Assembly (NCBI GenBank): GCA_017553815.1
Contig: JAFZJT010000264.1
Span: 1-21,240 of the forward strand
Direction of reading: 5' to 3'
DNA: 21,240 bases
DNA from: Clostridia bacterium
GTDB lineage: Bacteria > Bacillota_A > Clostridia > Christensenellales > CAG-138
In this document: piece after piece, positions 1-7,772 of the stretch
How the letters are laid out: the number at the start of each line of letters is the position of its first letter
Numbering within the stretch: position 1 is the stretch's first letter
Notes under the pieces: model-generated
What the model was told of the DNA's origin: nothing
The model's input: only the letters and a program-made list of their open reading frames with translations
Database searches by the model: none
Translations under genes and position numbers: made by a program

Positions 1-1
1 C

Positions 2-808
2 GAAACGAGCCAGGCGCTCGGCTACGGCTTCCGCTGCGGCTTCCTTGGGCGTCTTCATATGGAGATCGCGCAGGAGAGGCTCGAAAGTGAGTTTGACCTC
101 GACCGCGTCACGACCGCGCCGAGCGTCATCTACCGCGTTATTCTGACCGACGGCAGTACCGTTATGATAGACAACCCCGCGAACCTGCCCGCTCCCACCG
201 AGATAGACCGCATGGAGGAGCCGATGTGTTTAAGCCACATTATGACGCCTCCCGAATACGTCGGCACCATCATGGAGCTTTGCCAGGAGAAGCGCGGCAT
301 ATTCTCCGACATGGTCTATCTTGAGCAGAGCCGCGTTAAATTGACCTATCAGATACCGCTGAACGAGATAATCTTCGACTTTTTCGACAGCCTCAAGAGC
401 CGTTCGCGCGGCTACGCTTCGTTTGACTACGAGATAAGCGACTACGTTCAGAGCGACCTTGTTAAGCTCGATTTCCTTTTGAACGGCGATATGTGCGATG
501 CGCTTTCAACGATCGTTCACCGCGACAAGGCGTACGCCAAGGGCAGAGCCGTTGCGGAAAAATTGCAGGAAGTCATACCGCGCCAGCAGTTCGAGATACC
601 CATTCAGGCGGCTATCGGCGGCAAGATCATCGCGCGTGAGACCGTTCGCGCACTCCGCAAGGACGTTCTTGCGAAGTGCTACGGCGGCGACATCACCCGA
701 AAGAAGAAGCTGCTTGAAAAGCAGAAGGAGGGCAAGAAGCGCATGAGGCAGATCGGCTCGGTCGAGCTTCCGAGCGAGGCGTTCATGAGCGTTTTAAGGA
801 TAAACTGA
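2..808 (+). CDS. lepA: Elongation factor 4 (LepA), C-terminal part
   Basis: This is the 3' part of the ribosomal back-translocase GTPase EF4/LepA. The reading frame is open from base 2, so the gene begins outside the window and about 268 residues are present. The visible part starts in the EF-G-like domain V region ([14 protein letters not shown]) and continues through the segment with [16 protein letters not shown], then [19 protein letters not shown]. It ends with the LepA-specific C-terminal domain, including [25 protein letters not shown] and [14 protein letters not shown]. That last domain separates LepA from EF-G and TypA. The G domain lies upstream and cannot be judged. An ATG at 59 is an internal methionine, not the start. 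The stop overlaps the hemW start by one base, so the two are probably co-transcribed. Identification is very secure. Confidence 0.97.
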   Translation, partial: ETSQALGYGFRCGFLGRLHMEIAQERLESEFDLDRVTTAPSVIYRVILTDGSTVMIDNPANLPAPTEIDRMEEPMCLSHIMTPPEYVGTIMELCQEKRGIFSDMVYLEQSRVKLTYQIPLNEIIFDFFDSLKSRSRGYASFDYEISDYVQSDLVKLDFLLNGDMCDALSTIVHRDKAYAKGRAVAEKLQEVIPRQQFEIPIQAAIGGKIIARETVRALRKDVLAKCYGGDITRKKKLLEKQKEGKKRMRQIGSVELPSEAFMSVLRIN

Positions 809-1944
809 TGGCAGGGCTCTACATACACATACCGTTTTGCAGGAGAAAATGCGCCTACTGCGATTTCGTCAGCTTCGCGGACCGCGTGGATTTTCTCCCC
901 TATACAGCCGCGCTCATAACCGAGATGCGGCTTTATTGGCCGCTCATCAAGGAAAAGACCTTCGATACCGTTTTCATCGGCGGCGGCACCCCTTCCCTGC
1001 TGCCTGCGGGGCTAGTTTCGCGCATTTTGGATGAGGCGCGGGAATGCTTCGATATCGCGGAGGATGCGGAGATAACCATTGAATGCAACCCCGAATCGAT
1101 GGATGAAATCAAGCTCAACGAGTATAAAGCTGCCGGCGTGAATCGCCTTTCGATCGGAATGCAATCTTCGGACGATAAGGTGCTTGCCGCGATAGGCAGG
1201 ATACACGATAAGGCAAAGTTTCTTTCCGCATACGCGCTCGCGGAAAACGCCGGATTTACCAATATAAATATAGACATTATGCACGGGCTGCCGATGCAGA
1301 GCATGGAGTCGTATCTTGATTCCGTTCGCCTTGCCGCCGAGCTCGGCGCGCAGCATATCTCATCGTATTCGCTTATACTCGAGGAGCATACGAGGCTGTA
1401 TGATGAAGTCGTTTCGGGCAAGCTCGCGCTTCCCGATGAGGACGACACCGCCGATATGCAGGATGCGGGAATAGCCCTTCTCGAGAGCCTCGGCTACAAG
1501 CGCTATGAGATAAGCAATTTCGCAAAAGAGGGCTTTGAATGCCGCCACAACATCAATTATTGGAACAACGGCGATTATCTCGGGCTTGGCGTGAACGCGC
1601 ATTCGGCGCTGCATATCCGCGATAAGTGGGTTCGCTTCCGCAACCATGAGACTATCGAGGAATATGTTAAAGCGCTCGGCGAAAACAAGCTTCCGCTTGC
1701 GGAAACGCAGGAGGTCGAGCGCGAGGACGAGATGTTTGAATGTATCATGATGGGGCTTCGCAAGATAAAGGGCGTGAGCCGCACGGAGTTTGAAGCAAGA
1801 TTCGGCATAGACCCCGTGGAGCAGTTCGCCGCCGCAGTCAGCGCCGCCACGCTCGACGGCACGATGGAAGTGGTCGATGATCGGATGAAGCTGACAAGGC
1901 GCGGGCTTGATTTTCAAAATGAAGTGCTGCTGAACTTTATGTGA
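808..1944 (+). CDS. hemW: HemW, radical SAM heme chaperone (HemN-like)
   Basis: This 378-residue radical SAM protein has the 4Fe-4S motif CRRKCAYC at residues 11-18 inside YIHIPFC, followed by FIGGGTPSLL. Both are typical of the HemN/HemW family. HemW proteins are about 380 residues and lack the N-terminal extension of true coproporphyrinogen dehydrogenase HemN. The family is known to bind heme and insert it into respiratory enzymes, so older labels as coproporphyrinogen III oxidase are likely wrong here. Other family features are the SIGMQS and NINIDIMHGLP stretches and the C-terminal HemN_C-like domain (about residues 290-378, MFECIMMGLRKIKGV). The ATG at 808 shares its A with the lepA stop, giving translational coupling. 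The lepA-hemW order is common in Firmicutes. In many of them hrcA follows; here a small lipoprotein gene does. Confidence 0.95.
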   Translation: MAGLYIHIPFCRRKCAYCDFVSFADRVDFLPYTAALITEMRLYWPLIKEKTFDTVFIGGGTPSLLPAGLVSRILDEARECFDIAEDAEITIECNPESMDEIKLNEYKAAGVNRLSIGMQSSDDKVLAAIGRIHDKAKFLSAYALAENAGFTNINIDIMHGLPMQSMESYLDSVRLAAELGAQHISSYSLILEEHTRLYDEVVSGKLALPDEDDTADMQDAGIALLESLGYKRYEISNFAKEGFECRHNINYWNNGDYLGLGVNAHSALHIRDKWVRFRNHETIEEYVKALGENKLPLAETQEVEREDEMFECIMMGLRKIKGVSRTEFEARFGIDPVEQFAAAVSAATLDGTMEVVDDRMKLTRRGLDFQNEVLLNFM

Positions 1945-1985
1945 TTTTTGCAAGATAATATAGCAAAACGAAAGGATTTTATGGT

Positions 1986-2405
1986 ATGAAATACGGTTAT
2001 AGAGCCACCGCGCTTATACTCTCGCTCACCATGCTGCTCTGCTTTTTCGGCTGCGGCGGCTACACTTCAAAATACAAGGCGGTCGGCTTCGTTCATTCAA
2101 ACGATTCCGAATCCGCTTCCATGAGCTTCCATACCTTTGATGGCACGATGGTTTTTAAGCTTCATACCACCCGCGAGAGCGATATCAAGTATTCCGCCAA
2201 GCTCGAAAGCGGAAGCGCAACGGTCTATTATGATTGGGCAGGCAAGCAGGAGCTTTTTTCCGTAAAGGGCGGCGAGGAGCTCGATTCGCGCACCGGATAC
2301 GTCGATAACGGCACGATCTATATTATCGTTGAAACGGACGGCGAATGTATGAACGGTGAGTTCAGCTTCAGCATCCATGCGCCGGAGGAGGGCGTTTCGG
2401 AATGA
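1986..2405 (+). CDS. Small putative lipoprotein, function unknown
   Basis: The product has 139 residues. The N-terminus has positive residues (K2, R6), a hydrophobic core at about residues 8-21, and a lipobox-like end LCFFGC with the candidate lipidated cysteine at C23. The bulky F at -2 makes the lipobox imperfect. After a short GGYTSKY linker the mature part is rich in Ser, Thr and acidic residues, with alternating hydrophobic residues suggesting a beta-sandwich fold. I do not recognise the family. The start is supported by AAAGGA about 10 bases upstream. The gap from hemW is 41 bp, so it could be read from the hemW transcript. Likely exported and anchored to the outer face of the membrane; no ligand or partner can be assigned. 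Confidence 0.75.
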   Translation: MKYGYRATALILSLTMLLCFFGCGGYTSKYKAVGFVHSNDSESASMSFHTFDGTMVFKLHTTRESDIKYSAKLESGSATVYYDWAGKQELFSVKGGEELDSRTGYVDNGTIYIIVETDGECMNGEFSFSIHAPEEGVSE

Positions 2406-2454
2406 TGAGCCTAACTTCTATTCTTCGGGGTTTTCGCTTTTGAGGTGATTATTT

Positions 2455-2979
2455 ATGCTTTGTGTGATAGCAAAACTTGATAAGAGCGCGATCGAAAGGC
2501 TGGCTTCGCTGAAAAAAGCCTTTGTTCCCGCCGAGTTTGCCGCAAGACCGCTTTACGGGCATATTACGATAGCGAACTATATCGGGAGCGACGAGGCGGG
2601 CTTCATGGACTTCTGTAAAGCTCTGCTTAAGGGCGCTGTCGCGTTCCAAGTTGAGTATAAAAAGCTTGAGGTTTTGGAGAAATCCGCGATAATAGTCGCC
2701 TCGCCCGAAAAAGCGGGAACGCTTGCCGCGCTGCACCGCCAAATAGCCGAGAAGTTTGCGCCTTCGCTCAATGAATGGACGCAGCCGGAGCTTTGGCAGC
2801 CCCATACCACGCTTCTGTACTCCCCCGCTTTGGATCTTGATGCGATATGTGCGAATATGAAAAAAGCGTTCGCGCCGTTTTCCGCGCGGGTGTGCGCGAT
2901 CGAGTTTTCGCGCGTGCTCGATACGGACTATGAGATAGTTGAGAGGGTGGAGCTGAAGGAGCGCGGAAGTTTATCTTGA
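2455..2979 (+). CDS. 2H phosphoesterase / 2'-5' RNA ligase family protein
   Basis: This 174-residue protein carries the two signature H-x-T motifs of the 2H superfamily: H36-I-T38 (YGHITIAN) and H117-T-T119 (WQPHTTLLY), about 80 residues apart as expected. Members include LigT/ThpR and cyclic phosphodiesterases, which open 2',3'-cyclic phosphates on RNA ends or small nucleotides. Which substrate applies cannot be told from sequence. A very strong ribosome binding site, GAGGTGAT, sits just ahead of the ATG. The stop at 2977-2979 overlaps the ribosome binding site of the following HAD gene, so the two are probably translationally coupled. Predicted cytosolic, with no signal peptide or membrane segment. 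Confidence 0.88.
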   Translation: MLCVIAKLDKSAIERLASLKKAFVPAEFAARPLYGHITIANYIGSDEAGFMDFCKALLKGAVAFQVEYKKLEVLEKSAIIVASPEKAGTLAALHRQIAEKFAPSLNEWTQPELWQPHTTLLYSPALDLDAICANMKKAFAPFSARVCAIEFSRVLDTDYEIVERVELKERGSLS

Positions 2980-2990
2980 GGAGGCATGTT

Positions 2991-3617
2991 TTGATCAAGG
3001 TTTTATTCTTTGACATCGGCTATACGCTGGTCAATGAGGATGCGGTTTGGAAAAGGCGCTGCGAGGAGCAGGCGGAAACGGTCGAAGCGAAGGCTTTGGG
3101 GCTTACCGCTGATGATATTTACCGCGAGATAGAAGCGGCTTCGCGCACGGGAGCGGGTCAGTTTCGTTCGGTGCTGCGAAAACTCCAAATCAAGGAAGCC
3201 GCTCCCTATCGTCACGAGCTTGAGACGCTCTATGACGATGCGCCGCAGGTGCTTGAAGCGCTTTGCCGCAGATACGAGCTCGGCATCATCGCAAATCAAG
3301 CCGACGGTTTGCGGGAACGCTTGGACGGCTGGGGCGTACTGCAATACTTCAAACATGTTGTTTCGTCGTTTGACGTTAAGATAACAAAGCCCGATATACG
3401 CATCTTTGAGCACGCGCTGAATGCGGCGAACTGCCCGCCCGAAAGCGCCTGCATGATAGGCGACAGGCTCGATAACGACATCATCCCCGCAAAAGCCGCC
3501 GGAATGAAAACGGTTTGGATAAAGCAGGGCTTCGGCGCTTTGCAGCGGCCGTCTTGCGCCGCGGACGCGCCGGATCATACTATTGAAGGACTGTCGGAGC
3601 TATTGAATATTTTCTGA
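2991..3617 (+). CDS. HAD-family hydrolase
   Basis: This is a haloacid-dehalogenase-like phosphatase of 208 residues. I chose the TTG at 2991 as start: GAGGAGG at 2978-2984 lies 6 bases upstream and the protein then begins MIKVLFFDIGYTL, the usual family start. A TTG at 2976 in the same frame would put the start inside the preceding gene. Motif I is D8-I-G-Y-T with Gly at the +2 position instead of Asp, motif II region is GIIANQ, the motif III lysine is K133 in TKPD, and motif IV is G157-D-R-L-D161-N-D163. The GIIANQ and GDRLDND motifs recall a Firmicutes subgroup of uncharacterised HAD phosphatases. An alpha-helical cap lies between motifs I and II. Substrate unknown, probably a small phosphorylated metabolite. 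A 16-bp gap separates it from the next gene. Confidence 0.9.
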   Translation: MIKVLFFDIGYTLVNEDAVWKRRCEEQAETVEAKALGLTADDIYREIEAASRTGAGQFRSVLRKLQIKEAAPYRHELETLYDDAPQVLEALCRRYELGIIANQADGLRERLDGWGVLQYFKHVVSSFDVKITKPDIRIFEHALNAANCPPESACMIGDRLDNDIIPAKAAGMKTVWIKQGFGALQRPSCAADAPDHTIEGLSELLNIF

Positions 3618-3633
3618 TATGAAAGGTAAAAAA

Positions 3634-4287
3634 ATGAACGATATTACTATCCGATTGGAAAATGAAAAGGACTACCGCGCGGTGGAGGAGCTGACGCGCG
3701 AGGCGTTTTGGAACGTGTACAAGCCCGGCGCGGACGAGCATTATTATGTTCACATGATGCGAAGCCACCCCGATTTCTTGCCTGAGCTGGACTTCGTGCT
3801 TGAAAAGGACGGCAGGATCGTCGGCAGCATCATGTTCACCAAGGCTTGGCTTGAGGATGAGCGCGGCGAACGCATGGAGATAGTTTCCTGCGGGCCGCTC
3901 TGCATCGCGCCCGAATTACAGCGGCAAAAGCTCGGCAAGCTGCTTATCGAGCATTCGTTCGAGGCGGCGCGAAAGCTCGGCTACGGCGTGAACGTCAATT
4001 TCGGCAACCCCGGCAATTACGTTGGGCGCGGCTTTGTTAGCTGCAAAAAGAAGAATATCAGCTTTGTTTTTGACGGCAACTTCCCCACCGCCCTGCTCGT
4101 TTGCGAGCTGGTTGAGGGCGCACTCGACGGCAGAAAACGGATGTATATCCCAAGCACCGCCGCCGATTGCTGCGAGGATACGGCCGCTGTTGAAGCTTTT
4201 GATGCGACATTCCCGCCCAAGGAGAAGAAATGGATGCCGAGTCAGGAGGAATTCTATATCTATCGGCATTCGTCGGTTGTAAGGTAG
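3634..4287 (+). CDS. GNAT-family N-acetyltransferase (YhbS-like)
   Basis: This 217-residue protein resembles YhbS-type GNAT acetyltransferases, which transfer acetyl from acetyl-CoA to an amine. Visible elements are the start ITIRLENEKDYRAVEELTREAFW, the central strand GRIVGSIMF, and the CoA pyrophosphate-binding turn LQRQKLGKLLIEHSFEAAR, a variant of the Q/R-x-x-G-x-G/A loop in which the last glycine is Lys. It then reads NFGNPGNYVGRGF. The C-terminal 60 residues extend past the core fold and include CC in the TAADCCED stretch. I prefer ATG 3634 because GAAAGG at 3621-3626 is spaced 7 bases from it; an in-frame ATG at 3619 lacks a good site. Substrate cannot be inferred. Confidence 0.88.
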   Translation: MNDITIRLENEKDYRAVEELTREAFWNVYKPGADEHYYVHMMRSHPDFLPELDFVLEKDGRIVGSIMFTKAWLEDERGERMEIVSCGPLCIAPELQRQKLGKLLIEHSFEAARKLGYGVNVNFGNPGNYVGRGFVSCKKKNISFVFDGNFPTALLVCELVEGALDGRKRMYIPSTAADCCEDTAAVEAFDATFPPKEKKWMPSQEEFYIYRHSSVVR

Positions 4288-4344
4288 GGCGCGGGCTGCA
4301 ATCTGTTCTAATACCGATTTTCGTGGTATAGCGCCGTTTCCCGC
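4288..4344 (+). other. Possible nested intergenic hairpin
   Basis: Directly after the stop of the YhbS-like gene, GGCGC (4288-4292) can pair with GCGCC (4331-4335) around an inner ATACC/GGTAT stem (4311-4315 with 4325-4329). A GCGGG/CCCGC pairing (4291-4295 with 4340-4344) would compete with the outer stem. No T-run follows, so it is not a standard intrinsic terminator. It may be an RNA processing or stability structure, or chance. Confidence 0.25.
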
Positions 4345-4385
4345 AAAAAAGATGCTGCGTGCATAACAGCGTTTGGGAGAGTATT

Positions 4386-4874
4386 ATGCTGATACGAAAA
4401 GCGAACGGAGAAGAAATGCTTGCGCTATGGGGCTATGAAGACGCGCGTACCGCTTCACCCACCGCGAGATTCTTCTATGAGAATATCTCCGCCGGCAACG
4501 CGGTTTTTTGGACTTTGGACGTTCAAGGGAATCTTATCGGCGAGCTATATGCTTTTTTCGCTCTTGAGGACGGAGCTTTTGCAAACGGCGAAAGCACCGC
4601 CTATCTATGCGCGTTCAGAGTGAAGCAGGAGTATCGCGGGCAAGGATATGGAACAAGGCTTATGACCGCCGTTCTTTCGGAGCTGAAGGAACGCGGCTTC
4701 ACGCGCGCGACCATCGGCGTTTCCCCAGACGAGCCGCAGAACCTTCGGCTTTATCGTCGCCTCGGATTCACCGATAAGATCAAGCCTTGCCATTACGACC
4801 CCTGCGCGATGGACGTGGATATGCGGCCCGTTTATGATGAAAAAGGCTTTGTGCTGCTGGCAAAAAGGCTTTGA
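4386..4874 (+). CDS. GNAT-family N-acetyltransferase
   Basis: This 162-residue GNAT protein has the acetyl-CoA binding motif A clearly present: YLCAFRVKQEYRGQGYGTRLM, with the R-G-Q-G-Y-G loop, and then the C-terminal motif ENLRLYRRLGF-like stretch as PQNLRLYRRLGF. The N-terminus MLIRKANGEEMLALW matches the usual beta-1/alpha-1 start. ATG 4386 is chosen because GGGAGA at 4375-4380 lies 5 bases upstream; an in-frame ATG at 4359 has no convincing site. The acceptor substrate is not evident. It follows a 98-bp gap and precedes a Nudix gene after 43 bp, in a run of small-molecule modifying enzymes. Confidence 0.9.
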   Translation: MLIRKANGEEMLALWGYEDARTASPTARFFYENISAGNAVFWTLDVQGNLIGELYAFFALEDGAFANGESTAYLCAFRVKQEYRGQGYGTRLMTAVLSELKERGFTRATIGVSPDEPQNLRLYRRLGFTDKIKPCHYDPCAMDVDMRPVYDEKGFVLLAKRL

Positions 4875-4917
4875 GCGTTCAGGAGCAATTCTAATAAGGA
4901 ATTGGAAGGGAACAAAA

Positions 4918-5388
4918 ATGTTAGCACAGAACAAAAGCGGGTGGAAACTGCTGGAATACCTGAATATAGGTGAGGACAGAATAGCCGACTATGAAAACGT
5001 CACGGGCGCATTTGTCATAATAAAGGTCAATGATAAATTCCTTGTCGGTTTTAATCCCCTGAGACAGCAATGGGAATTCCCCGCAGGGGGTATTGAGGAA
5101 GGAGAAACTGCCCGCGAAGCGGCTATTCGTGAACTGTTTGAAGAGACTCATCAGACCCAACGGGAGCTGAAATTCGCAGGTTTGTTCAAAGTTATGGATC
5201 ATAGAGGAATTATCAAGTATCAGGCAGTTTTTACCGGCGAACTGCCGGAGCTGCAGCCATTCATTCACTCCGAGGGCGATGAAATGACACGGCTCCGTTT
5301 GTGGGATCTAAAGGAAGATATCGGTTATGTTGACGAATGCGATTTGGCGATCGCAAAAACGGTAAATCAGAGAAGGCAAGTCGGATGA
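4918..5388 (+). CDS. Nudix hydrolase
   Basis: This 156-residue protein is a Nudix-family hydrolase, which splits nucleoside diphosphates linked to another moiety. The Nudix box spans about residues 57-79 (GGIEEGE, then RELFEETH). It keeps the metal-binding R71-E72 and E75-E76, but the usual glycine after EEx is His78. The fold segment before it, FLVGFNPLRQQWEFPAGG, is typical of ADP-ribose pyrophosphatase-like members. ATG 4918 is chosen from GGAAGGG at 4904-4910, spaced 7 bases; the frame is open upstream into the GNAT gene, but that part has no family similarity. The stop overlaps the next start in an ATGA, so it is translationally coupled to the APH-like kinase. Codon use is somewhat more AT-rich than in its neighbours, by eye, which may hint at separate acquisition. 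Confidence 0.9.
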   Translation: MLAQNKSGWKLLEYLNIGEDRIADYENVTGAFVIIKVNDKFLVGFNPLRQQWEFPAGGIEEGETAREAAIRELFEETHQTQRELKFAGLFKVMDHRGIIKYQAVFTGELPELQPFIHSEGDEMTRLRLWDLKEDIGYVDECDLAIAKTVNQRRQVG

Positions 5389-6434
5389 ACAAAATGAACA
5401 ACACGAAAAGTACGCACATAGATCCCGCAATTAAGGAGCTTTTCTCCCGTTTTTTCGATGGCAAGCCGATTTCCGCCGAGCTTATAGATACGAGCAGGGG
5501 CGAGGACGACTTTAGAAACACGCTCATAATAACGACCGATGGCGGCGAAAGAAGCGTTTTGAAGATAGTTTCAAACGATTTCACCTTCCCCGAAAGGATA
5601 CGAATGTGGCAGCGGACTGCCGAAGAATACCGCGATCTCGGGTATTACTGCCCGCGTATTTACTGCGATAAAAGCGGCGGCTTCCCCGTTATTGAGTATC
5701 GCGGCAAGCGCTGCATCGTTTACGCCGAGGAGTTTTCGATATTCAAGCCCCTATCGGATCGCGCGGCTGACGGAAGCGATCAGGCCGTGAGCGCAAAAGC
5801 CTATTTCAAGGATATTTGGAGCATGAGCGCAAAGCTTGCGGCAAAGAAGCTCGATTATACGAAATCCCCTTCGGGCTACTGCCTTTTCGAGACCTTTTGC
5901 CCGAGCGATCGGACCGACGAGGTCATGGAAAATGCGCTCGAATGGAAGGAGTATGCCCTTTCGCTTCCCGTGGAGTTTTCGGAGCAGGTGCAAAGGATTT
6001 GGGATGCTTGGAGCGCCAACAGAGAGGCGCTGAAGGAGCGCTATTTCCTTCTTCCGACCTCGGTTTTTCAGGCCGATCTCAACCCGACCAATCTGCTCAT
6101 CGACGACAGCGGCGCTTTTCGCGGCGTTTACGACTTCAATCTCTGCGGCAGGGATGTTTTTCTGAACTATCTTATGCGCGAGAACTACGCCGATTTTGAG
6201 GAGGAGATCGAGCTTATCCGCAGTGCGTTGACTATCGCCAAAGAGCACTATGCTTTTTCCGAGGATGAGAAGGCGGCGGCGCTCCCCCTCTATCGCTGCA
6301 TCAAGCCGCTTTGGTATACGCGGGTGTACGATCTCAAGCAGGCGGGAAATGATGCTGCGGAGATAAAGCATTGTCTTGATCGGATAGAGCATTATCTTAC
6401 TGCGGATATTGATTTTATAAGCTATATGGACTGA
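5385..6434 (+). CDS. Aminoglycoside phosphotransferase (APH)-like kinase
   Basis: This 349-residue protein belongs to the APH/choline-kinase-like superfamily of small-molecule kinases. The catalytic loop reads FQADLNPTNLLIDD: D231 is the putative catalytic base and N236 the metal ligand. The usual HGD is replaced by QAD. The second metal aspartate is D250 in GVYDFNLCGRDVF. The N-lobe has a nucleotide-binding strand pair with VLKIVS. Homologues phosphorylate choline, homoserine, sugars or antibiotics; the substrate here is not evident and resistance should not be assumed. AGAAGG at 5371-5376 supports ATG 5385, which overlaps the Nudix stop by 4 bases. This close pairing suggests the two products act on related compounds, but that is inference. 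Confidence 0.8.
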   Translation: MNKMNNTKSTHIDPAIKELFSRFFDGKPISAELIDTSRGEDDFRNTLIITTDGGERSVLKIVSNDFTFPERIRMWQRTAEEYRDLGYYCPRIYCDKSGGFPVIEYRGKRCIVYAEEFSIFKPLSDRAADGSDQAVSAKAYFKDIWSMSAKLAAKKLDYTKSPSGYCLFETFCPSDRTDEVMENALEWKEYALSLPVEFSEQVQRIWDAWSANREALKERYFLLPTSVFQADLNPTNLLIDDSGAFRGVYDFNLCGRDVFLNYLMRENYADFEEEIELIRSALTIAKEHYAFSEDEKAAALPLYRCIKPLWYTRVYDLKQAGNDAAEIKHCLDRIEHYLTADIDFISYMD

Positions 6435-6482
6435 GCTTCGCCAAACGGAGCATTATATGGCAGAGTTTACGGAGGTTTTAAA

Positions 6483-6989
6483 ATGAGTTTTCTTGAATTG
6501 GCGCGCAGCAGGTTTTCGGTGCTGGAATACGAGCATAGACCCGTTGAGAGCGAAAAGATAGACGCTATAATCGAGGCGGCGATCGCGGCTCCAACCGCGT
6601 GCAACAACCAGCCGCAGCGGATACTTGTGATCGACAGCGACGAGCTTCGTGCCAAGCTCAACGAGGTGGTTCCGAGCAAATACTATGTTCCCGTTGCGTT
6701 TTTGGTGTGTTATGACAGGGAAAGCTGTTGGGTTCGCCCGATGGATGGCAAGCCCAGCGGAGATATCGACGCAAGCATTGCGACAACCCACATGATGCTT
6801 GAAGCGACAGAGCTCGGTTTGGGTTCGATATGGGTCATGTATTGGGATCCCGATAAGATGAAGGAAGTCTTTTGTTTGGACGATGGCATTGAACCCGTGG
6901 CGCTTATTATCGCGGGATACAGGGCGGAGAACGCGAAGCCTCGGCAGGGGCATCTGAACCGCAAAAGCAGGGACGAGATAATCCTTTAG
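6483..6989 (+). CDS. Small nitroreductase-family flavoprotein
   Basis: At 168 residues this is a compact member of the FMN-dependent nitroreductase superfamily. Diagnostic segments are the N-terminal ELARSRFSVLEYE helix, PTACNNQPQRILV (residues about 37-49) and IATTHMMLEATELGLGSIWV in the middle, then PVALIIAGYRAENAKPR near the C-terminus. The usual R-R-S-V-R FMN phosphate-binding signature is altered to R10-F-S-V-L14, so the second arginine is missing. Such proteins use NAD(P)H and FMN to reduce nitro, quinone or other conjugated compounds. CGGAGG about 7 bases before the ATG supports the start. It lies 48 bp after the kinase gene and 30 bp before the P-loop gene, so an operon is likely. Confidence 0.88.
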   Translation: MSFLELARSRFSVLEYEHRPVESEKIDAIIEAAIAAPTACNNQPQRILVIDSDELRAKLNEVVPSKYYVPVAFLVCYDRESCWVRPMDGKPSGDIDASIATTHMMLEATELGLGSIWVMYWDPDKMKEVFCLDDGIEPVALIIAGYRAENAKPRQGHLNRKSRDEIIL

Positions 6990-7019
6990 CGGCGGCTTTA
7001 TGGAAAGGGGGTATCGGCA

Positions 7020-7685
7020 TTGAAGATAGAAAACAACATACTCAAGCATTATCTTAAAAACGCATACTTCATAACGGGCACGGCGTACGCGGGCAAATCC
7101 ACGGCGGCAAAGCTCCTTTCCGAAAGGTACGGGCTTCTTCTTTGCGGCGAAAACTACCACAGCAGGGTGTCGGACTCCGTGGCAACGCGCGAAAATCAGC
7201 CCGATATAAGCTTTATAAACGAGCTCACCGATTGGCGGGAGTTCGTGCTTCGTTCGCCCGAGGAATACGAGAGGTGGATATACGCGGTAGGGCGCGAGGC
7301 GGCGGAATTCGAGGTGGCGGAGCTTATCGCTATTTCGCAGGAGAGGAAGGTCATCGTCGATACGAATATCCCCATCGATATCCTCAAAGAGATTTCCGAC
7401 TATAGCCGCGTTGCCGTCATGCTTTCGCCGCAGTCGCTGAGCGTTGAGCGCTTCTTCGAGCGCGACGACCCCGACAAAAGATTTCTTCTCGAAGTTATCG
7501 AAAGCTGTGACGACCCCGAGGCCGCCATGGCGAACTATCGGCGCGGGCTGGAGCTTATAAACAGCCAAAAGCACTACGACGAACTCGCAAACAGCGGCTT
7601 TTTTACGCTCGTTCGGCAGGACGACGGGCGGGATACCCGCGAGGAGGTCGTGGAGAAGCTCGCGAAGCATTTCGCGCTGGTATGA
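7020..7685 (+). CDS. P-loop NTPase, kinase-like, family unclear
   Basis: This 221-residue protein has one Walker A motif, G20-TAYA-G25-K26-S27-T28, at the end of strand FIT. A hydrophobic strand ending in Asp, KVIVDTNIP (about residues 109-117), may act as the second acidic site. A short strand VAVMLSP follows, as in nucleoside- or shikimate-type kinases. An Arg-rich segment RFFERDDPDKR (about 144-154) resembles a LID region. I do not recognise a specific family or substrate. The start codon is TTG at 7020, supported by AAAGGGGG at 7004-7011 with an 8-base spacer. No membrane segment or signal peptide is seen. It ends the stretch that starts near 4386; the next gene seems to have its own promoter. 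Confidence 0.78.
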   Translation: MKIENNILKHYLKNAYFITGTAYAGKSTAAKLLSERYGLLLCGENYHSRVSDSVATRENQPDISFINELTDWREFVLRSPEEYERWIYAVGREAAEFEVAELIAISQERKVIVDTNIPIDILKEISDYSRVAVMLSPQSLSVERFFERDDPDKRFLLEVIESCDDPEAAMANYRRGLELINSQKHYDELANSGFFTLVRQDDGRDTREEVVEKLAKHFALV

Positions 7686-7714
7686 TTCGCCTTTTCCCGC
7701 CTTCCGCGCCATTA

Positions 7715-7743
7715 TTGACTGCCCACCCGAGATATGATAAGCT
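7715..7743 (+). promoter_or_regulatory. Candidate sigma-A-type promoter before the VanZ-like gene
   Basis: TTGACT (7715-7720) is followed after 17 bases by TAAGCT (7738-7743), 29 bases ahead of the VanZ-like start codon. The -35 is near consensus and the -10 is weak. It falls in the 87-bp gap after the P-loop gene, which suits a new transcription unit. Confidence 0.45.
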
Positions 7744-7772
7744 GAGGCTCAAAAAAAAGCAAGGAGAAGATT

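Noticed and set aside
2976..2990. Earlier TTG start for the HAD hydrolase at 2976
   Set aside because: It would begin within the preceding stop codon and include the ribosome binding site in the coding frame; TTG 2991 has ideal spacing to GAGGAGG and gives the expected N-terminus.
4834..4917. N-terminal extension of the Nudix hydrolase from ATG 4834
   Set aside because: The extension overlaps the end of the GNAT gene and has no family similarity; ATG 4918 has a good GGAAGGG site.
6453..7712. 419-codon open frame on the - strand
   Set aside because: It is antisense to the nitroreductase and P-loop genes, both of which have ribosome binding sites and family motifs; the antisense product looks like no protein family.
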